The notes below the pieces were generated by a model. It saw nothing but the letters and a program-made list of their open reading frames with translations. It ran no database searches and was not told the origin of the DNA. DNA of 12,779 nucleotides from Sutterella sp. (GTDB lineage: Bacteria > Pseudomonadota > Gammaproteobacteria > Burkholderiales > Burkholderiaceae_F). Below, one piece after another: positions 4,807 through 11,209 of this stretch (position 1 is its first letter; the number at the start of each line of letters is the position of its first letter). Location of the stretch: assembly GCA_020025965.1 (NCBI GenBank), contig JAHHRG010000054.1, forward strand, positions 1 to 12,779, written 5' to 3'. The position numbers and the translations under genes are program-made.

Positions 4807-5892
4807 GTGCAGTTTTTCCGCCATCATTTCAATCGCGAAAATCCGAATATGCCGCTTATCGTCGGCCTTTTGCTGACGGCTTCGCTCGTGACGGTTATTT
4901 GGGCGACGGGCTTCGGATCCTACAATGTCGAGGCCGGTACGACTGCGCGAATTCTCTCTTTCAAGTCGGCGGAACTTCTCGGCATTGACTTGGGGGTGAC
5001 GCCAGACTGGAAGCCGCTCGAAGAGGGCATCGTTTGGGGGCTTCGATTCCCGCGAACGCTGTTGGGTTTTGTGGTCGGCGCTTCTCTCGCTGTCTGCGGC
5101 GTAACAATGCAGGCCCTCGTTAAAAATCCCTTGGCCGATCCTTTCCTGTTGGGCGTGTCGTCGGGTGCCGCTGCCTTTGCGACCTTCGGAATCATTTTCG
5201 GTTTCTTCTCATTTTTGGGCGCATACGCCTTGTCGCTATCGGCCTTTCTCGGGGCGGCAATGACGATTACGCTCGTTTATATTCTCTCCCGCGTCAAAGG
5301 CAGAATCAATATCACGCATTTGTTGTTGGCCGGTGTGGCCCTGGCGATGATCATGGACGGCGTTACAAGCATCATCAAAATCAGTGCGCCCAATGCGCTC
5401 GGCATTCATCATGCGGAATTCTGGATGGCCGGCTCGCTGGCAGGGGCCAAGTGGTCTTTCCTGACACTCCCCGCCGCCGTTCTGATTGCGACGACTGCCT
5501 GGCTGATGCTCAACTACCGTGCGTTGAACCTCCTCGTCTTGGGCGACGAAAGCGCACGGGTGCTGGGGCTTAACGTCGAACGTTTCCAAAAGCTCTTGGT
5601 TCTGATTGCCTCCTTGATTGCCGGCGTGACGATTGCCGTTTCCGGAACGATCGGTTTCGTAGGTCTTATGGTTCCGCACTTTACCCGTATTTTGGTTGGG
5701 GGCGATCATCGGCGCGTGTTGCTCATCAGTGCGCTCCTGGGCGGGATTCTCGTTGTTTGGGTTGACGTTGCCGCCCGCACATTGGCGGCACCTGAAGAAA
5801 TTCCCGTCGGGATTTTGACGGCTGTCATCGGCGGGCCGATCTTTATTTTCCTCATGAAGCGCTCGAAGCGTTTCCAACACGATCGCAGCTAA
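4807..5892 (+). CDS. ABC transporter permease, FecCD/BtuC family
   Basis: Membrane channel of a periplasmic-binding-protein-dependent importer for an iron complex (siderophore, heme) or a corrinoid; the exact substrate cannot be told. The 361-residue polytopic protein fits the family length of about 330-360 with roughly ten helices. Family signatures include GVTMQALVKNPLADPFLLGV (98-117), the following SSGAA, the segment SGTIGFVGLMVPHFTR, and the C-terminal EEIPVGILTAVIGGP. I favour GTG 4807, preceded by GGGG and fitting a transcript start near 4781; ATG 4849 (residue 15) has no Shine-Dalgarno. The stop overlaps the Shine-Dalgarno of the ATPase gene, so the two are one operon. Lysine codons here mix AAA and AAG, unlike the hydrogenase genes, suggesting ordinary expression. 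Confidence 0.93.
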   Translation: MQFFRHHFNRENPNMPLIVGLLLTASLVTVIWATGFGSYNVEAGTTARILSFKSAELLGIDLGVTPDWKPLEEGIVWGLRFPRTLLGFVVGASLAVCGVTMQALVKNPLADPFLLGVSSGAAAFATFGIIFGFFSFLGAYALSLSAFLGAAMTITLVYILSRVKGRINITHLLLAGVALAMIMDGVTSIIKISAPNALGIHHAEFWMAGSLAGAKWSFLTLPAAVLIATTAWLMLNYRALNLLVLGDESARVLGLNVERFQKLLVLIASLIAGVTIAVSGTIGFVGLMVPHFTRILVGGDHRRVLLISALLGGILVVWVDVAARTLAAPEEIPVGILTAVIGGPIFIFLMKRSKRFQHDRS

Positions 5893-5901
5893 GGAGGAAA
5901 A

Positions 5902-6729
5902 ATGGTGGAAGAAATGATGCCCGGTGAGCGTGACTTTCGGCAGGTGCGTCTGGCTGTAGAAGATCTCACGTCAACCTACGACGGAGAGGGCGGGGCACAC
6001 AACGTGTCGCTCACGGTTCTAGAGGGCGAATTTATCGGGCTCATCGGTGCGAACGGATCAGGCAAGACGACGGTTCTGAAAAATATTTATCGAGCCTTGA
6101 AGCCCGAGAGCGGTCGTGTGCTTTTTGACGGCGAAGATCTTACGGCTATGAGCTATCGCGACAGTGCAAAAAAGATCGCGGTGGTAGGACAGGAAAACGA
6201 CGTGCCGTTTGATTTTCTCGTGTCCGAAATCGTTGCGATGGGGCGGTCGCCCCACAAACGGCTTTTTTCGATCGATACGCATCACGATAAAGCGGTTGTC
6301 AGAAAAGCGCTCGATGCATTAGGAATCGGCGATTTGGCTCAAAAAAGTTTCGCCCATCTCTCAGGGGGACAAAAACAGCGTGCGCTCATAGCCAGAGCTC
6401 TGGCTCAGGAAGCGGACTTTTATGTGCTTGACGAGCCGACCAATCACCTTGACATCGGCTATCAGATTCAGATTTTCAATCTGGTCGCCTCTCTGGGCGT
6501 GACGGTCATCAGTGCCGTCCACGATTTAAACCTGGCGGCGCTTTATTGCGATCGGATTTATGCCATGGAAAAAGGTCGCTTGGTCTTGGAAGGGACACCT
6601 GAAGAAGTGCTCACGGAAGCCAATATCCGACGCCTTTACGGTGTGACCTCTCGAGTGAGAAAGAGTGCCGATACGGGAAAGCTGACAATCGAATTCCTCC
6701 CGAACAGTGGAAACGATGCAAGAATTTGA
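5902..6729 (+). CDS. ABC transporter ATP-binding protein, FecE/BtuD type
   Basis: Cytoplasmic ATPase that powers the upstream permease. All nucleotide-binding motifs are intact in the 275-residue protein: Walker A GANGSGKTT (49-57), Q-loop Gln97, signature LSGGQKQR (153-160), Walker B VLDEPT (175-180), D-loop NHLD (181-184) and switch His207. The pattern is that of importers of iron chelates and vitamin B12. AAGGAGG (5891-5897) precedes ATG 5902 by four nt; GTG 5905 is also possible. The gap to the permease is nine nt. After the stop the binding-protein gene has its own promoter and lies 150 nt away, allowing separate control. Confidence 0.94.
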   Translation: MVEEMMPGERDFRQVRLAVEDLTSTYDGEGGAHNVSLTVLEGEFIGLIGANGSGKTTVLKNIYRALKPESGRVLFDGEDLTAMSYRDSAKKIAVVGQENDVPFDFLVSEIVAMGRSPHKRLFSIDTHHDKAVVRKALDALGIGDLAQKSFAHLSGGQKQRALIARALAQEADFYVLDEPTNHLDIGYQIQIFNLVASLGVTVISAVHDLNLAALYCDRIYAMEKGRLVLEGTPEEVLTEANIRRLYGVTSRVRKSADTGKLTIEFLPNSGNDARI

Positions 6730-6773
6730 GCCGTCGGGTAGGCGACTGATTGCTTGGGAATCTTTCTCTTATA

Positions 6774-6825
6774 GGCAAATGCTGATTTTTTCTATTTGCC
6801 GTTTCTCTTTTGCTACTAATATAAT
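6774..6825 (+). promoter_or_regulatory. Promoter of the binding-protein gene with an overlapping inverted repeat
   Basis: TTGCCG (6796-6801) and a consensus TATAAT (6820-6825) are 18 nt apart. The -35 overlaps the right arm of a perfect inverted repeat, GGCAAAT (6774-6780) and ATTTGCC (6794-6800). The repeat could be an operator or a weak terminator of the permease-ATPase transcript, since a T-rich stretch follows. Confidence 0.6.
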
Positions 6826-6832
6826 ACTGAGC

Positions 6833-6865
6833 GACCGGAATGCCTGATCCCCTTTACTGCCGGTC
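6833..6865 (+). promoter_or_regulatory. Hairpin in the leader of the binding-protein mRNA
   Basis: GACCGG (6833-6838) pairs with CCGGTC (6860-6865) around a 21-nt loop. It would start at or next to the predicted transcript start and end just before the GAGAG ribosome binding site (6867-6871), so it could influence mRNA stability or translation. No known riboswitch was recognised. Confidence 0.35.
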
Positions 6866-6879
6866 AGAGAGACAACTAC

Positions 6880-7890
6880 ATGATTAACCCCCTCAAGAAT
6901 CATCCGAAGCTCGTAGACGGGCTTCTCAAAGCGGGCCTCGCTTTGTCGGTCGCCTGCCTGATTGCGGCGGTGTCGCCGATAAACGTTTTTGCCGCCCAAA
7001 ACGCCGAAGTGCAGATGACCGAGACGCAATTTGCGTCCGTGACTGTTTCGAATGACGGTCGAGAGGTGACCGTAACGGCCGTTCCGCAGAAAGTTTTAAC
7101 GCTCGGCCCCAACACCACCGAACTCATGGTTGCTTTGGGCTTGGGAGACAAGGTGATCGGACGCTCGCTCGTTAACCATTCCCGTGGTCCGCTCCCCGAG
7201 TGGAAAGAAGCTGTTGAGGCTATTCCCCAGCTCAATTACGGTTCCGCCACGCGTGAAGCCGTGCTGACGTCGGGTGCCGATTTCATATACACGGTTGACT
7301 GGGAAATCAGCGATCAGGGTGTGGACATTGACGAAGTCAAGAAGTACGGGATGAACGTTTACGTCAATAAGGCGACGACGCTTGAAGAGGCATATCAAGA
7401 AGTTGAAGATATCGGCCGACTCTTTAATGTGAGTGAGAAGGCCGAGGCTTTTGTCGCCGATCAGAAGGCGCGAATCAAACGCGTAGTCGATCGGGTAGCC
7501 GGTTCGGCGCCCAAGAAGGTCCTTGTTTTTGACAGCGGTGCACGCGGTGTCTTCACGGCGACGGGTCCCAATTTCGAAACACAGTTGATCGAATTGGCAG
7601 GCGGAAAGAATATCTTCGGGCACCTCACGGGGAAAGCTTGGACGACGGTAAGTTACGAAGATGTAATGGCAGCGGATCCTGATGTCATCGTTATTCACGA
7701 CTACGATCAGCCGTCCGTAGAAACAAAGATTCGTGAAATCGAATCGCATCCGCTTCTTTCTTTGCTCCCCGCCGTGCAGGAAAAGCGTTACGTAACGATT
7801 ACTTTGGAAAGCGTTCTGCCGGGGAGCCGCATGGCTTATGCCGTCGAACGGTTGGCCGAAGCCTTCTGGCCGGAAAAGTTCGCGAATTAA
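6880..7890 (+). CDS. Periplasmic substrate-binding protein, FecB/BtuF family
   Basis: Captures the transported complex in the periplasm and delivers it to the permease encoded upstream. The 336-residue precursor has a Sec signal peptide with a hydrophobic core (about 15-34) and likely cleavage after VFA (36-38). Cys26 sits in the core, but its context does not look like a lipobox. The mature part begins with the family pattern QKVLTLGPNTTELMVALGLG, and later shows the ADPDVIVIHDYD segment and a C-terminal helix typical of class III binding proteins. Start ATG 6880 is preceded by GAGAG at eight nt. It has its own promoter (6796-6825) and terminator (7914-7949), allowing more protein than permease and ATPase. 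The ligand (siderophore, heme, cobalamin) is not determined by sequence reading. Confidence 0.92.
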   Translation: MINPLKNHPKLVDGLLKAGLALSVACLIAAVSPINVFAAQNAEVQMTETQFASVTVSNDGREVTVTAVPQKVLTLGPNTTELMVALGLGDKVIGRSLVNHSRGPLPEWKEAVEAIPQLNYGSATREAVLTSGADFIYTVDWEISDQGVDIDEVKKYGMNVYVNKATTLEEAYQEVEDIGRLFNVSEKAEAFVADQKARIKRVVDRVAGSAPKKVLVFDSGARGVFTATGPNFETQLIELAGGKNIFGHLTGKAWTTVSYEDVMAADPDVIVIHDYDQPSVETKIREIESHPLLSLLPAVQEKRYVTITLESVLPGSRMAYAVERLAEAFWPEKFAN

Positions 7891-7913
7891 TTTTTCGCTG
7901 ATCTTAAAACGTC

Positions 7914-7949
7914 AAAACCTCGCCCGAGTCAATCGTGGCGAGGTTTTTT
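7914..7949 (+). terminator. Terminator of the binding-protein gene
   Basis: A perfect 11-bp stem pairs AAAACCTCGCC (7914-7924) with GGCGAGGTTTT (7937-7947), with a 12-nt loop and T6 at 7944-7949. It lies 23 nt after the stop. Confidence 0.92.
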
Positions 7950-7987
7950 GTATGTGCGGGTCTGAGAGATGCCGGGTTAGAAAGAAG

Positions 7988-8029
7988 TACCCGAAAATAA
8001 AAGAAGCGGGACTTTCCGGAAAGTCCCGC
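7988..8029 (-). terminator. Terminator of the porin gene
   Basis: A 24-bp perfect palindrome with the arm GCGGGACTTTCC (8006-8017) lies downstream of the minus-strand porin. On that strand it is followed by TTCTTTTATTTTC, giving a Rho-independent terminator. A second hairpin (8046-8055 with 8061-8071, one bulge) contains the porin stop codon. Confidence 0.8.
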
Positions 8030-8067
8030 CTCTTTCAGACCTTAACTAATCGTAGAGAAACTACGGA

Positions 8068-9159
8068 TTAGAACGTGTGGGTCAAACCGAGGTAAGCCTG
8101 GGTCGTCTTGACGTCGTCCTTGTTGTCTTCACCGGCAACGGCATAGCCAACAGAGGAGTAAACCGTCGTACGAGCGGAGAGCGGGTATTCGTACTTGACG
8201 GAACCGCCGATGTAGTCGGTGTCGGTACCGTTGTTTTCAGCTTCGTTCCAGTAGATACCGGTCGTGACCGTACCGCCGGCAGCCGGGATCTGGGCGCCGA
8301 GGTGGTAAGCCGTACCGTCAACAGCCTTGCCGGTGAGGTCGATATTCTCGCCGTCAAGAACCGGGATGTTTTCAACGTACTGGGCAGCAGCGAAGAGCTT
8401 GGCAACGCCGAAGTCGTAGTTACCGCCGACCGTGACAACCTTGGCATCCTTGTTTTCAGCACCAGCAGCAGCGGCGGGCTTCATGATCTGTTCGTAACCG
8501 GCGACCAACTGGAGGGCACCGACACCACCGGCAACGCCGAAGGAAGCGTAACGAACGGAGTCGTCGTGACCTTCACGCTGAGCATCGGACTGAACACCGA
8601 AAGCGTTGGTGACATTGTCAACCTTGAAGGAGTACTGAGCAACAACCTGGAAACCAGCAACAGCCGGGGACATGTAGGTGATGGAGTTGTCGATGCGGGA
8701 GGTGGTCCACATACCGAAGATTTCACCGTCGCCGCCGTCGAAAGCGTCAGCGATGCCGAAAGCGACGTCATAGGAACCGGCAGCAGAACCGATACCGCCC
8801 GTACGACCGAAGGAGAGGGAACCCCAGTTATCGTTGGCAACCGTGAGGATGGCTTCGCGGTTGAAGAGGCGATCGCCTTCGAGCGTGCCGTCGTCAGCGT
8901 TGAATTCGTTTTCGAGGTTGAAGGAGACCTTGTAGCCGTTGCCGAGGTCTTCCGTGCCCTTGAGGCCGAAGCGGGAAGCGGAGTTCACGCCGGAATCAAG
9001 GCGGAGGCCTTCGTCGCCAGCATCAGCGGCAGCAACGCCTTCAACGTTCGTGTAGAGGAAGCCAAAGTCGGCAATACCGTAGATCGTAACGTCGGCGGCC
9101 ATGGTGTTAGCAGCGAAGGCGCCGAGAACGGCGACAGCAGCGAGAGACTTCTTAAACAT
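8068..9159 (-). CDS. Gram-negative outer-membrane porin (betaproteobacterial type)
   Basis: Forms a beta-barrel diffusion channel for small solutes in the outer membrane, most likely as a trimer. The 363-residue precursor has a signal peptide (MFKKSLAAVAVLGAFAANTMA) with cleavage after TMA (19-21), then the typical first strand ADVTIYGIADFGF. The segment SRFGLKGTEDLGNGYKV and the FNREAILTV...GSLSFGRTGG region around loop 3 are porin_4 family hallmarks of Burkholderiales and Neisseriales. It ends in Phe (GLTHTF), the signal for barrel assembly. On the minus strand AAGGA stands ten nt before the ATG. Lysine appears to be coded mostly by AAG and codon bias looks strong, as expected for an abundant protein. 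A Fur-like palindrome lies about 250 nt upstream and a small hairpin (9191-9205) is in the leader. Solute preference is unknown. Confidence 0.95.
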   Translation of the reverse strand: MFKKSLAAVAVLGAFAANTMAADVTIYGIADFGFLYTNVEGVAAADAGDEGLRLDSGVNSASRFGLKGTEDLGNGYKVSFNLENEFNADDGTLEGDRLFNREAILTVANDNWGSLSFGRTGGIGSAAGSYDVAFGIADAFDGGDGEIFGMWTTSRIDNSITYMSPAVAGFQVVAQYSFKVDNVTNAFGVQSDAQREGHDDSVRYASFGVAGGVGALQLVAGYEQIMKPAAAAGAENKDAKVVTVGGNYDFGVAKLFAAAQYVENIPVLDGENIDLTGKAVDGTAYHLGAQIPAAGGTVTTGIYWNEAENNGTDTDYIGGSVKYEYPLSARTTVYSSVGYAVAGEDNKDDVKTTQAYLGLTHTF

Positions 9160-9190
9160 TTTTATTTAATCCTTAACGAGGGGAATATGT

Positions 9191-9205
9191 CGAGTCAGCG
9201 ACTCG
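9191..9205 (-). promoter_or_regulatory. Hairpin in the porin mRNA leader
   Basis: CGAGTC and GACTCG are separated by three nt, 32-46 nt before the porin start codon. It could be a leader hairpin affecting mRNA stability. Further upstream a minus-strand TTGACG near 9350 is a possible -35, but I find no convincing -10 at the right distance. Confidence 0.35.
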
Positions 9206-9408
9206 TCCGAGGGATCTCAGAGGACCCACGGGCAATCTATCCGAAACTTTTCGTACTTTCCATATTTTCTTTAACGGTGTCGCAGGACGGTCGGGAGATA
9301 GGAATTGTCGATTCCGTTGATAAATGCAGGTTTTCCGAGAATTAGCGTCAATTGTTACAAGATGTGACTGTTGTGAAAATACCACAGATTTGCGATTTTT
9401 TCTACAGT

Positions 9409-9423
9409 TGAGAAGAATTCTCA
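9409..9423. promoter_or_regulatory. Fur-like palindrome upstream of the porin
   Basis: TGAGAAGAATTCTCA lies within a longer perfect repeat, GTTGAGAA-GAA-TTCTCAAC (9407-9425). It has the same outer half-sites (TGAGAA and TTCTCA, same spacing) as the box before the hydrogenase (1883-1897) and differs only in two central bases. Sharing the motif suggests the same regulator. Distance to the porin start is about 250 nt, and it also lies 0.7 kb from the AAA+ gene. Confidence 0.45.
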
Positions 9424-9425
9424 AC

Positions 9426-9925
9426 ACCTTAAAACGAAACTAGCAGAAGGGATTAGATGATAGTGTGGACTAATTATTTCGGTCTAGGTCGAAAGAACTA
9501 GTTTTTGTGATGCAACGAAGAACGCGCTTTTTGGGAAGGGGCCGAACTATATCAAAAGAATGCTGGAAGGTGCGATTTTTAGGCCCTTTATTTATAAAAA
9601 ACGTAAAAAAAGTCATTCGTCAGAGAAAAAAACGGAAAAAGATCCGAAAAAAGGATCCCGGGCGAAGAGTCAGAAAAAATGAGTCGAACACTCAGTCGAA
9701 GTTTGCCTTTGGAAAGACGAAATCACACACAAAAATGTCCTTCATTTCAAGCGACAAAAAGTACAAAAGAGAGGAAAGGGTTTCGAAATCGCTTGGGGTG
9801 AGGACATTTTCGGCACTCGGCTGGTTTTGGAGTCGTCAAATCACGGAAATAGCTTGTTGCCGAAGTGAAAATGCCTTATTGAAGCGACAGGTTTAGACAA
9901 GGTCGGCACTATCGGAGTATTTCCT
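9426..9925. other. AT-rich intergenic stretch with phased A-tracts
   Basis: No convincing gene. A 129-codon frame (9507-9896, plus strand) is open but reads as a very basic Lys/Arg-rich sequence produced by A-tracts and lacks a clear ribosome binding site. A-tracts at 9596-9601, 9605-9611, 9626-9632, 9636-9640 and 9647-9652 are centred about one or two helical turns apart, which predicts curved DNA. CTTGTTGC (9853-9860) can pair with GCGACAGG (9884-9891) with two wobbles. TAGACA (9894-9899) and TATTTC (9918-9923) form a weak promoter-like pair before the structured leader. Confidence 0.45.
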
Positions 9926-10117
9926 CATTGACAAACGGGGCGACTTTCGGAGAGAATCGTCAATGCTTATTCAGCGATGTTCGGCAACATCGGACCAGTC
10001 CAAAAATGCCGTCGAAAGGAACATTTCTTTCGATTCACACTATCTGTAAACCCTACGAGGGCGTCAGCCCTCGGGATCCTTCAACAGGTCATCAGGGGTT
10101 GCGTCCTCGTTTTTTTT
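9926..10117 (+). promoter_or_regulatory. Structured leader with four 7-bp stem-loops and a T8 tract
   Basis: Four perfect inverted repeats follow each other. CATTGAC (9926) pairs with GTCAATG (ending 9965); CGATGTT-CGGC-AACATCG spans 9975-9992; TCGAAAG-8-CTTTCGA spans 10012-10033; and CGAGGGC-GTCA-GCCCTCG spans 10056-10073. A T8 tract (10110-10117) stands three nt before the AAAGGA ribosome binding site of the AAA+ gene. CGAGGGCG (10056-10063) could instead pair with CGTCCTCG (10102-10109) directly before the T8 tract, giving a terminator-like alternative. I read this as a possible attenuator or riboregulator; no known riboswitch was recognised. Confidence 0.45.
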
Positions 10118-10134
10118 CTCAAAGGAAAAAGAAA

Positions 10135-11196
10135 ATGACGCAACTTCCTCATCCGACCGTCAAGGTCCCGGCATCGCAGTTCGGATTCGGTTACGAATCC
10201 TTCGGCTGCTGCCTGGGTCTCAATCGCGATTTGCTGACCGAAGAGTCCGCACAGCGCATCCCCGCCATCAATCCCCTCCATCAGTTCTCGCCCGATACCT
10301 ATCGCAACCTCGCGTTGTGGTGGCGTCTCGGTAAGGCCGAACCGCTCTACATGTCCGGTCCTTCGGGTTCCGGCAAGACGAGCACGGCCATGCAGTTCTG
10401 TGCCCGTTTGGGCGTGCCCGTCGTATCGGTCACCGCCCGTGCCCGCATGGACCGACGCGAATTGATCGGGCACTTTGTTGCCCGCGACAATGCCACTTAT
10501 TGGCAGGACGGACCGGCTGCGATGGCGTGGCGCTACGGCTGGACGCTCATTATCAACGAGTTCTCCACCGCTCCCGCCGACATGTGGGTTTCCTGCAACG
10601 ACATTTTGGAAGGCCTCCCGCTTGACAACCCCGCTACGGGGGAAGTCATCCTCCGTCATCCCGACACCCGCGTGATTGTCACGGACAATACGCGCGGACA
10701 TACGGTCGAGATTGACGAAGGCTTCTACGGTCGTCAAGTTCAGGACAGGTCGGTTATCGACCGCTTCTGGCACTTGCGCATGGAAAGCCATACGGAAGAG
10801 ATGGCCTCGAGTCTTCTCTTGGCCGGTATCGCTCCGATTCATCGCGAGCATTTTGAACCCGGTGCCCTCAAGGTGATGTGCGACATGCTCGCCAAAGCCG
10901 GGCGCGACAGTCAGACTGCTTCGGAATCGAAGACGATCGGCTTCAGTGCCGCTGCGGTGCCCATTTCGCTTCGTGCGCTGACGCGCCTGCGCGATATGTT
11001 GCTCGCAGCCGGGACGGAAGCATGGGGTGCGGCCAATTCGGCCGAACTCCTCCGGTCTCTGATCCGGGTGAGCTTCACCGAAGCACTTGACGCGACGGCC
11101 CGCGAAACCGCAGAAAGCCTTCTTATGACGGCTTTAGGCGATATCGTCGGGACTTTGCGTGCCTCTCACCGCCGTGTGAAGACGGACCGCCGTTAA
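10135..11196 (+). CDS. AAA+ ATPase, MoxR/CobS-like
   Basis: A cytoplasmic P-loop ATPase of the MoxR/CobS/NorQ kind, which work as rings that remodel or load cofactors into partner proteins together with a vWA protein. The start is ATG 10135, with AAAGGA (10121-10126) eight nt before it, giving 353 residues; an upstream in-frame ATG (9928) would translate the structured leader and is rejected. Motifs: Walker A GPSGSGKT (75-82), Walker B TLIINE (137-142), a sensor-1 region RVIVTDNT (179-186) and an arginine-finger-like VIDRFWHLRM (208-217). Asn141 stands where Walker B usually has Asp; the catalytic Glu142 is kept. The vWA gene follows after 13 nt, so the two are one operon. The partner or substrate is not visible in the window, and no CobN-type chelatase subunit is present. 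Confidence 0.88.
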   Translation: MTQLPHPTVKVPASQFGFGYESFGCCLGLNRDLLTEESAQRIPAINPLHQFSPDTYRNLALWWRLGKAEPLYMSGPSGSGKTSTAMQFCARLGVPVVSVTARARMDRRELIGHFVARDNATYWQDGPAAMAWRYGWTLIINEFSTAPADMWVSCNDILEGLPLDNPATGEVILRHPDTRVIVTDNTRGHTVEIDEGFYGRQVQDRSVIDRFWHLRMESHTEEMASSLLLAGIAPIHREHFEPGALKVMCDMLAKAGRDSQTASESKTIGFSAAAVPISLRALTRLRDMLLAAGTEAWGAANSAELLRSLIRVSFTEALDATARETAESLLMTALGDIVGTLRASHRRVKTDRR

Positions 11197-11209
11197 AAGG
11201 AGAACGGGT

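Noticed and set aside
8077..9345. 422-codon open frame on the plus strand, antisense to the porin
   Set aside because: Same effect of codon bias in the porin gene; the predicted product is Val/Gly/Asp-rich with no domain, while the porin reading has a signal peptide, family motifs and terminal Phe.
9507..9896. 129-codon very basic frame before the AAA+ gene
   Set aside because: Lys/Arg richness comes from A-tracts, there is no good ribosome binding site, and codon use differs from all real genes here.
9928..10134. 69-residue N-terminal extension of the AAA+ ATPase
   Set aside because: It would translate the stem-loop leader and T8 tract; ATG 10135 has a good AAAGGA at eight nt.
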